Positions 58,070-64,000 of a DNA stretch of 64,000 nucleotides are shown here, piece after piece. The notes beneath the pieces were generated by a model. It searched no databases, was not told the DNA's origin, and saw only the letters and a list, made by a program, of their open reading frames with translations. The stretch comes from Salinicoccus hispanicus (GTDB lineage: Bacteria; Bacillota; Bacilli; Staphylococcales; Salinicoccaceae). The position numbers and the translations under genes were made by a program. Within the stretch, counting starts at the first letter, position 1. Every line of letters starts with the position of its first letter. The stretch spans positions 186,001 to 250,000 of the forward strand of contig NZ_WUUK01000004.1 in assembly GCF_009831115.1 (NCBI RefSeq), given 5' to 3'.

Positions 58070-59065
58070 ATGAAAGCAGTATTCCATGAAAAAGAGAAGG
58101 GCATGGCGGGGGTCAAGTACGGTGATATGGCAGTTCCGGAACCTCGTCAGGGCGAAGTAAGAATCAGATTGAAAACGGCTGGGCTGAATCATAGAGATCT
58201 TATGGTACCGGACCGTCATCAGCCCGGGGATCCGGCTCTCGTCCTGGGTTCTGATGGTGCGGGTATTGTGGATGCGGTAGGCCAAGGTGTAAAAAAATTG
58301 GGACAAGGCGATGCAGTCATCGTCAATCCGGCTCTGGGCTGGAATGAAAACAGCGACGCGCCTCCTGCAGGTTTTGAGATTGTCGGTCTCCCGGACCATG
58401 GTACTTTTGCAGAATATATTGTGGTGCCAGAAGAGAATGCGGTGCTGAAACCTGAATATCTGAGTTGGCAGGAAGCAGGCGCATACGCCCTTGCAGCAAT
58501 GACTGCATATCGTGCGCTCTTCACCCGCGGAGGTGTGAAAGAAGGGACGCGCGTCCTGATTCCAGGGGGTACAGGTGGTGCAGGCATATATCTCATACAA
58601 TTTGCCAAAGCAGCCGGAGCAACCGTCTACGTTACGTCACGTTCACAGGAGAAAAGGGAGAAGGCGCTCGAGCTCGGGGCTGATTTTGCAATCGATAGTG
58701 AAGCGGATTGGGACGATGCGATGAACGGCGAGAAGGTGGACGTGGTCATCGAGAGTGTCGGTGCCTCCACTTTCAATAAGGCACTTGACCAGCTTAGAAA
58801 AGGCGGGACCATTGTAGCATTCGGCGCATCTACAGGAGATACTGTGAATTTCAATCTCAGAAAATTCTTCTATGGCCAGTTCAATTTCCTTGGTTCCACG
58901 ATGGCGAGTACCGACGAGCTGCACGACATGCTCAAATTCTCCGAGAAACATAATATCAGACCTCTGATAGACCGGAGCCATACGCTTGCCGATTTCAAGG
59001 CGGCGTTCGACTATCTGGAAAGTGCAGACATGATGGGTAAGATTGCTTTAACAATCGATAAATAG
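58070..59065 (+). CDS. Zinc-independent MDR alcohol dehydrogenase/quinone oxidoreductase
   Basis: The 331-residue medium-chain reductase has the GroES-like N domain (GLNHRDLMVPDRH, LGSDGAGIVDAVGQGV) and a Rossmann domain with GGTGGAGIYLIQFAKAAGATVYVTSR (~165-190, in part), then KGGTIVAFGA. Catalytic-zinc Cys and the structural Cys cluster are absent, so a quinone or enoyl reductase is more likely than an alcohol dehydrogenase. AGGAGGAGG precedes the ATG. It diverges from the dehydratase gene across 134 bases that hold both promoters. Confidence 0.87.
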   Translation: MKAVFHEKEKGMAGVKYGDMAVPEPRQGEVRIRLKTAGLNHRDLMVPDRHQPGDPALVLGSDGAGIVDAVGQGVKKLGQGDAVIVNPALGWNENSDAPPAGFEIVGLPDHGTFAEYIVVPEENAVLKPEYLSWQEAGAYALAAMTAYRALFTRGGVKEGTRVLIPGGTGGAGIYLIQFAKAAGATVYVTSRSQEKREKALELGADFAIDSEADWDDAMNGEKVDVVIESVGASTFNKALDQLRKGGTIVAFGASTGDTVNFNLRKFFYGQFNFLGSTMASTDELHDMLKFSEKHNIRPLIDRSHTLADFKAAFDYLESADMMGKIALTIDK

Positions 59066-59215
59066 TGTATTTCAAAAGAGAACAGGGCGATGCCGATTGA
59101 TTTCATTCTTTTTCAGTAAAAAAATCTACCGGAATAAAATCTATTAATTTTATGGCCTTGCCGGCGCATACCTGATAGATTTAAGAAGACTATATTATCA
59201 GGAAGAGGTAGATGG

Positions 59216-60406
59216 ATGGCTGAAGATAAGAAAAGCCGGTTGCTTGAAATACTTGCAACATCAACAAAACTGGGTTTGACGTCGTTTGGCGGGCCAGTGG
59301 CCCATCTTGCATATTTCAAGGACGAATATGTGGATAGAAGAAAGTGGCTTGATGACAGGACATATGCAGAGATCATCGCGCTATGCCAGTTTCTGCCGGG
59401 CCCTGCCAGCAGCCAGGTCGGCATTTCCATAGGCATGTTGAGGGGCGGCCTGCTTGGCGGCCTGCTCTCCTGGCTCGGGTTTACTCTGCCCTCGGTGCTT
59501 GTACTGATATTATTTGCACTACTATATCAGACATTCAATCTTGAAGGTGCACAGTTCATACAAAGTCTCAAAGTGGTTGCGGTCGCAGTCGTTCTGCATG
59601 CACTAATCGGTATGGGCAGAAAGCTGACACCCGATCGTCCAAGAATTACGATGGCCATCATCGCTGCTGCTGTAATGCTGCTCTATCCTTCCGCCTGGGT
59701 GCAGATCATCATCATCATTGCCGGTGGCACTGTCGGCTATCTGATGTTCAGGCAACGCGCCGAGTCGAACATTACAGCGTTCAGAATCGGCATTTCCAAA
59801 AAGACAGGGATCGGTGCTTTGAGTATACTGGCCATCCTACTCATTCTTTTGCCAATGATGAACCGGATGGTCGATCATGCATTGCTCAATATTTTCGATA
59901 TCTTCTTCAGAGTCGGGGCACTCGTATTTGGGGGCGGACATGTCGTGCTCCCAATGATCGAGCGTGAAGTTGTTCCTACAGGTCTGATGGAGGCAAATGA
60001 ATTTCTGGCCGGCTACGGTATGGCACAGGCCGTTCCTGGACCGCTCTTCACTTTTGCGAGCTACCTGGGTACGGTCATGTCTGGTATACCGGGGGGCATT
60101 GTTGCAACGATGGCCATTTTCCTGCCGTCCTTTCTGCTCGTCATCGGTGCGCTGCCATTTCTTGATGCATTAAGAAAATATGATGCATTTCAAGGGATTC
60201 TGATGGGAGTGAACGCAGTGGTGGTGGGCATATTACTGGCTGCTTTCTATGATCCGGTCTTCACAAGTTCCATCTTCGAACCCGTCGACTTTGTGCTGGC
60301 CCTGGTACTGTTCTTCCTTCTTTCCGTGTGGAAGATTCCCGCCTGGATGGTTGTGATCATTGGTATAGCCGGTGGCTACATACTGCATCTGCCATCGTTT
60401 CTTTGA
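59216..60406 (+). CDS. chrA: Chromate-transporter family protein (ChrA, two-domain)
   Basis: The 396-residue membrane protein consists of two homologous CHR halves. The first has LGLTSFGGPVAHLAYFKDEYV and QFLPGPASSQVGISIG; the second has FFRVGALVFGGGHVVLPMIE and GMAQAVPGPLFTFASYLG. The order and length fit long-chain ChrA, which exports chromate. Many homologues in non-contaminated organisms have other anion roles, so resistance is an inference. AAGAGGTAG precedes the ATG. Confidence 0.88.
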   Translation: MAEDKKSRLLEILATSTKLGLTSFGGPVAHLAYFKDEYVDRRKWLDDRTYAEIIALCQFLPGPASSQVGISIGMLRGGLLGGLLSWLGFTLPSVLVLILFALLYQTFNLEGAQFIQSLKVVAVAVVLHALIGMGRKLTPDRPRITMAIIAAAVMLLYPSAWVQIIIIIAGGTVGYLMFRQRAESNITAFRIGISKKTGIGALSILAILLILLPMMNRMVDHALLNIFDIFFRVGALVFGGGHVVLPMIEREVVPTGLMEANEFLAGYGMAQAVPGPLFTFASYLGTVMSGIPGGIVATMAIFLPSFLLVIGALPFLDALRKYDAFQGILMGVNAVVVGILLAAFYDPVFTSSIFEPVDFVLALVLFFLLSVWKIPAWMVVIIGIAGGYILHLPSFL

Positions 60407-60482
60407 TCGATGTCAGCTACTGGAGGTTGCTCCCCAGGATGAAAGGGTATAGCTGAAGACCAGCACTTTTCCCGGCAGGTGA

Positions 60483-60794
60483 ATGGAGATGAATGAAATG
60501 CCGAAATTCAAGAATGAAGCGAGTGCTTATGAGATGGATGTAGGCCACTTCGAAATTTTCTTCAGAAAACGCTACAATCTATTGTCCATTCTGAATGATC
60601 TATCACTCGGTCTTTGGTTTACTGTGGGAAGTATATTATTTTTCTGGACTGCCACTCAGACATTCGGGACGATATTTTTTGTGCTCGGAAGTCTTCAGCT
60701 TCTCGGTCGTCCGATACTGAAGCTGATGCATGCTTTCTTTATGAAAAGAGAATCTGGAAGGACCATGGACGATTCAGATACGAATGATAATTGA
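60483..60794 (+). CDS. YrhK-domain membrane protein
   Basis: The ~100-residue protein has two membrane segments and the YrhK text FEIFFRKRYNLLSILNDLSLGLWFTVGSILFF (in part, ~25-55). Function unknown. Start is uncertain: ATG at 60483, 60489 and 60498 are all in frame, with AGGTGA before the first two and GGAG before the last. It lies between chrA and a universal-stress gene on the same strand. Confidence 0.78.
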   Translation: MEMNEMPKFKNEASAYEMDVGHFEIFFRKRYNLLSILNDLSLGLWFTVGSILFFWTATQTFGTIFFVLGSLQLLGRPILKLMHAFFMKRESGRTMDDSDTNDN

Positions 60795-60855
60795 AATGGT
60801 GAAAGTGCACTATTGAAAAACAGGCGGTCCGTGAAGATTGATGGGAGATGATTGG

Positions 60856-61272
60856 ATGTACAAAAACATACTTCTCGCCATAGATGGTTCCGAAAACAGT
60901 CAAAGAGCGAGTCATGAGGCTGCAAAGCTGGCATTGGACGACGTTGTCAATGTAACAATCCTGCACGTCATGGATCCGGATGATACACAAAAGGATGTCG
61001 TCCGATCGACTACGGAACGTCATCTGAATAAGCAGAAAAAAGATACGCTGTCGTCAATCATCCGTTTTTTTGATGAACAGGCAGTCGACCATGAATATGT
61101 AATACGACGTGGACTCCCTGCAAGAAAAATCATCGAAGAAGCGAATACGGGAAGCTATGATGTTCTGGTCATCGGCAGCAGAGGTTTGAATATATTTCAG
61201 GAAATGGTTCTTGGCAGCGTCAGTCATAAGGTGGCTAAGCATGCCAGAATCCCTGTAGTGATTGTAAAATAG
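60856..61272 (+). CDS. Universal stress protein (UspA family)
   Basis: The ~138-residue cytosolic protein starts YKNILLAIDGSENSQRA and ends LVIGSRGLNIFQEMVLGSVSHKVAKHARIPVVIV (in part). The ATP-binding motif G-2x-G-9x-G(S/T) is present in modified form (GSRGLNIFQEMVLGSVS). The ATG at 60856 follows GGGAG by about eight bases. It is followed by a perfect terminator. Confidence 0.88.
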   Translation: MYKNILLAIDGSENSQRASHEAAKLALDDVVNVTILHVMDPDDTQKDVVRSTTERHLNKQKKDTLSSIIRFFDEQAVDHEYVIRRGLPARKIIEEANTGSYDVLVIGSRGLNIFQEMVLGSVSHKVAKHARIPVVIVK

Positions 61273-61301
61273 GCACTTCCATATGGAAGTGCCTATTTTT
61301 A
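61268..61301 (+). terminator. Rho-independent terminator after the universal-stress gene
   Basis: AATAGGCACTTCC pairs perfectly with GGAAGTGCCTATT around ATAT; T run follows. The stop codon lies in the left arm. Confidence 0.92.
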
Positions 61302-61385
61302 TGCATCTTGCACTGGAAATGCAGATATGATAATTTTAAAGGAAGGTTATATTTTTGAAAATTTAAATAATTCAGGAGGTGCATG

Positions 61386-62375
61386 ATGCTCATTCTTAAT
61401 GAGAAGGACATAATGTCATTCTATAATATGTCCCAGTGCATGGAAGATATCCGAAGCATGCTGCAACATAAGGCTCGGGGTGATATCATCAGCCCACACC
61501 GCACTGTCATCGAGTCCAAGGAGACCAATGGATCGGCTCTATATATGCCGAACCTGGATACTTATGAAAAGATCATGAGCATGAAGGCAGTCACCATTTT
61601 TCCGGATAATCCATCAGTAGGCAAATCGACGACGCAAGGAGTGCTCCTGCTATCCGATGCAGAGGATGGCTCCCATCTGGCCATGCTGAATGCATCCTAC
61701 CTGACACGTCTGAGGACAGGCACAATCAGTGCGCTGGCTACCGATCATCTGGCCCGGAAAGATGCGGGCACACTGCTTGTCATCGGCACAGGTGGAATGG
61801 CATTCGAGCAGGTGCTCGGCGTTCTTGAAGTGAGGGCAATAAGCAGGATCATGCTTTTTAACCCGACTGTCGAAAAGGCATATGGATTCATGCAGAAGTT
61901 GCGGGATTTCAGTATCAATCCCGAGATTGAGGTGGAAGTCCATACAGATGTGGATGAAGCAGTTCCCCAAGCAGATATCATCTGTTGCAGTACAAGGTCC
62001 AGGCTGCCTGTCTTCAGAGGGGAAGATATCCGCCCTGGAACACATGTCAACGGTGTCGGCTCATATCTGCCTGATATGAGGGAGGTGGATTTCGACTTCA
62101 TCCAACGCACGGATAAGATTGTTGTCGACGACTTTGATGGTGCCACACATGAAGCAGGAGAACTCATCCATGCAAATGATCAGGATGGATGGTCATACAG
62201 TGATCTTCATGGGGAACTGATGGACATCGTCAACAGTGACATCAAAGGTCGCCAGAGTGACACGGAGATTACTTTCTTCAAGTCGGTGGGCGCCGCCTAT
62301 TTCGACTCTGCAGCTGCCATTGGTGTATATAAAGAAGCGAAGAAAGGAAACAAAGGAACATCAGTGGAAATCTGA
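61386..62375 (+). CDS. Ornithine cyclodeaminase/mu-crystallin family protein
   Basis: The ~329-residue NAD(P)-dependent protein has the substrate segment SPHRTVIES, the MKAVTIFPDNP strand, LNASYLTRLRTGTISALAT (~100-118, with the Arg of the active site) and a Rossmann motif VIGTGGMAFEQ. HVNGVGSYLPDMREVD and the Asp in VVDDFDGATHEAGEL follow. Members deaminate ornithine or reduce ketimines and opine-like imines; which one applies is unknown. AGGAGGT precedes; ATG at 61386 fits its spacing better than 61383. Confidence 0.86.
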   Translation: MLILNEKDIMSFYNMSQCMEDIRSMLQHKARGDIISPHRTVIESKETNGSALYMPNLDTYEKIMSMKAVTIFPDNPSVGKSTTQGVLLLSDAEDGSHLAMLNASYLTRLRTGTISALATDHLARKDAGTLLVIGTGGMAFEQVLGVLEVRAISRIMLFNPTVEKAYGFMQKLRDFSINPEIEVEVHTDVDEAVPQADIICCSTRSRLPVFRGEDIRPGTHVNGVGSYLPDMREVDFDFIQRTDKIVVDDFDGATHEAGELIHANDQDGWSYSDLHGELMDIVNSDIKGRQSDTEITFFKSVGAAYFDSAAAIGVYKEAKKGNKGTSVEI

Positions 62376-62392
62376 TATTTGGGGGGATGGAA

Positions 62393-62644
62393 ATGACAAA
62401 GCGGTCAAAGTTCAAAGACCCGGGCTTCATACTTGCGATTGTGGTACTCGTATACTCCGCTTTTGTTTGGATCTGGTGGCCTCATGAAATGTATGTTGCA
62501 GGAGTGGCATTGACAGCCTGGCTTATGCTTGCAGGTATCATTTTGTGGTTTGGGCTCGCAATCGTCTACGTGCTATGGATAGAGCGTGTTGAGAAGTCAG
62601 TAAAGAAACAGACAGAGAGGCGGGATGCACATGAGGATTACTGA
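62393..62644 (+). CDS. Small partner membrane protein of a sodium:solute symporter
   Basis: The ~83-residue protein has two membrane segments and a charged C-terminal tail (ERVEKSVKKQTERRD). It overlaps the symporter gene by 14 bases, as do YhdT/DUF997 or 'symporter small accessory' proteins next to SSS-family carriers. The ATG at 62393 follows GGGGGG by six bases; ATG at 62387 abuts it. Its role is probably in assembly of the carrier. Confidence 0.68.
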   Translation: MTKRSKFKDPGFILAIVVLVYSAFVWIWWPHEMYVAGVALTAWLMLAGIILWFGLAIVYVLWIERVEKSVKKQTERRDAHEDY

Positions 62645-64000
62645 AGCCATCATTGTCTTTTTGTATTTGCTGTTCATGATCGGAATTGGTCTCTATTTTT
62701 ATAAAAGAGCACGGTCATCTTCTTCCGACTACTATACTGCCGGTTCCAACATCAATACGTTCGTGGGGGCATTTGCAATCGCTGCAGCTGTTGCCAGTTC
62801 GAGTTCACTGATGGGTGCAGTCGGGTCGGGAGTTACACTCGGTCTGCCGTATTTCTTTGCCTATGCTTTCGGGGCGATCGGTATCCTTCCTTTTGCGATG
62901 TTTCTGATTTCAGGGCAGGTAAGAAGAGCGGGGGTAAAAACAATGCCGGACTTCTTCGACCAGAGGTTCGGACGCTCTGTCCAGATCCTTGCAGCCATTA
63001 TTGTTGTACTGGCGATGACATTCTACATGGTCCCGCAACTCACTGCCTCAGGTCTCATCGGATCATATGTCCTCGGCATAGACTACATCTGGGCAGTCAT
63101 CATCCTTGGTCTCGGGTTCACCATATATGCGGCTCTTGGCGGCATGTGGGCAATTACCTACACCGATCTTTTCCAGGGGGCAATCATGCTGCTCGGTGTC
63201 ATGGTGCTGGCAGCATTCATCCTGTTCGATCACAGCGGAATCGGCACGCTGCTGAGTGATGCACTTTCAACAGACCCGAACTTCGGCGATGTCACTCAGC
63301 CGTGGATGGCCTACTTCGGTCTTTTCATTGCCTTCCTATGGTTCGGCATCATCTCTCCATCCGTAGTCATGCGTAATTTCGCATCCAGAGATGCCAAAAC
63401 TGCACGACGCTCCTCGATGTGGGGCACGCTCATCTATCTGCTGCTTTTCCTGAGCGGTATGGTTGTTGCGATGGCTGGTGCAAGTCTCGGTATCGCTGGA
63501 CAGTTGGATAATGCAGATATGATTTTCGTATCGGTCATTGAGCATTATCTGCCACCGATCATCGGAGGCATCATGCTTGCAGGCCTTCTGGCGTCGATCA
63601 TGTCATCAGCGGATGCGATGCTGCTCGCTGTATCCGCGGGTGTCGCATACGATATCTACAAGAAAAATATCAATAAGAACGCGAGTGAGCAGTTGATCAC
63701 CCTGCTCAGTCTGATTGTCATGATGGTCGCCAGTGTCATCGGCATCCTTATCGCCATCAATCCACCACAGCTTATCGCCATCATGGTCGGCTGGGTCGGT
63801 GGGTTTCTATTATCTTCATTCGGTATTCCTTTTGTCCTCGGCATCTGGTGGAAGCGCGCCAATAGGCAAGGTGCTTTTGCCGGCATGCTCGGAGGTGCTG
63901 TCGTCTTTCTGGTGCTGGTCTCGCTCCAGATTCTCCCTACCAATGCCGAACCGATCATTGCAGCGCCGATATCATTGATTCTCACTGTCGGTGTCAGCCT
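62631..64000 (+). CDS. Sodium:solute symporter (SSS family), 3' end missing
   Basis: An open frame from ATG at 62631 runs past the window end; ~456 residues are visible. It has the SSS features DYYTAGSNINTFVGAFAIAAA (residues ~24-45, in part), ALGGMWAITYTDLFQGAIML (~165-185) and GGIMLAGLLASIMSSADAMLLAVS (~310-335), including the sodium-site serines of IMSSAD. The solute may be an organic acid, amino acid or, in a salt-tolerant host, an osmolyte such as proline; sequence alone does not decide. It follows an ornithine-cyclodeaminase homologue, hinting at an amino acid-type substrate. Confidence 0.87.
   Translation, partial: MRITEAIIVFLYLLFMIGIGLYFYKRARSSSSDYYTAGSNINTFVGAFAIAAAVASSSSLMGAVGSGVTLGLPYFFAYAFGAIGILPFAMFLISGQVRRAGVKTMPDFFDQRFGRSVQILAAIIVVLAMTFYMVPQLTASGLIGSYVLGIDYIWAVIILGLGFTIYAALGGMWAITYTDLFQGAIMLLGVMVLAAFILFDHSGIGTLLSDALSTDPNFGDVTQPWMAYFGLFIAFLWFGIISPSVVMRNFASRDAKTARRSSMWGTLIYLLLFLSGMVVAMAGASLGIAGQLDNADMIFVSVIEHYLPPIIGGIMLAGLLASIMSSADAMLLAVSAGVAYDIYKKNINKNASEQLITLLSLIVMMVASVIGILIAINPPQLIAIMVGWVGGFLLSSFGIPFVLGIWWKRANRQGAFAGMLGGAVVFLVLVSLQILPTNAEPIIAAPISLILTVGVS

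Noticed and set aside
57932-58600. 222-codon minus-strand open frame beginning over the quinone-oxidoreductase gene
   Set aside because: It is antisense to a well-conserved gene and runs through the divergent promoter region; composition rich in Cys, His and Phe is not natural.

Overview
The window is chromosomal DNA of a low-to-medium GC Firmicute, most likely a member of the Staphylococcaceae of the Salinicoccus/Jeotgalicoccus type. The evidence is the S10-spc-alpha ribosomal gene order running into ecfA1-ecfA2-ecfT-truA-rplM-rpsI, a zinc-type S14, a Fem-type cell-wall aminoacyltransferase, a short coiled-coil protein resembling the staphylococcal SE1832 family, strong AGGAGG ribosome binding sites, and a base composition that looks richer in GC than Staphylococcus proper. 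Genus assignment is inference; no rRNA is present to settle it.

Layout. 1-1.6 kb: the 3' part of a DUF368 membrane protein and an unassigned GTPase. 1.7-10.9 kb: a ten-gene sugar-acquisition operon (CUT1 ABC importer, LacI regulator, ThuA-like protein, two Gfo/Idh/MocA dehydrogenases, TIM-barrel isomerase/epimerase, MsmX-type ATPase) behind a promoter with twin LacI-type operators and a cre-like site. It has no glycosidase or sugar kinase, which suggests an oxidative (3-keto-sugar) route. 11-19 kb: VOC protein, Fem transferase, three small membrane proteins, MFS exporter, APH-like kinase, PepSY lipoprotein, YczE-type protein and NCS2 purine permease. 19-37.7 kb: the ribosomal protein super-cluster with secY, adk, infA, rpoA, the ECF energy-coupling module, truA, rplM and rpsI, under tandem promoters. 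37.9-46.8 kb: single genes, including SDR, DUF4385, an orphan undecaprenyl-diphosphate-synthase homologue next to DUF817, DUF3021, YaiI, a hydrolase, DoxX with a Rex-like operator, and DUF2254. 46.9-52.5 kb: a complete opp oligopeptide importer on the minus strand. 52.6-64 kb: SDR/epimerase, CtaG with DUF2243, YkvR-like, luciferase-like oxidoreductase, threonine dehydratase-like enzyme, quinone oxidoreductase, ChrA, YrhK, UspA, an ornithine-cyclodeaminase homologue and the start of a sodium:solute symporter with its small partner.

How the parts work together. Most of the DNA is housekeeping. The two ABC import operons share a design: the binding-protein gene comes first and a perfect hairpin separates it from the permease genes. 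Both also carry cre-like sequences near their promoters, consistent with carbon-catabolite control. The most promising unexplored material is the ThuA/Gfo/isomerase sugar operon, the uppS-like/DUF817 pair behind a long palindrome, and the DoxX gene behind a Rex-like site. I found no mobile element, CRISPR array, tRNA, rRNA or prophage.
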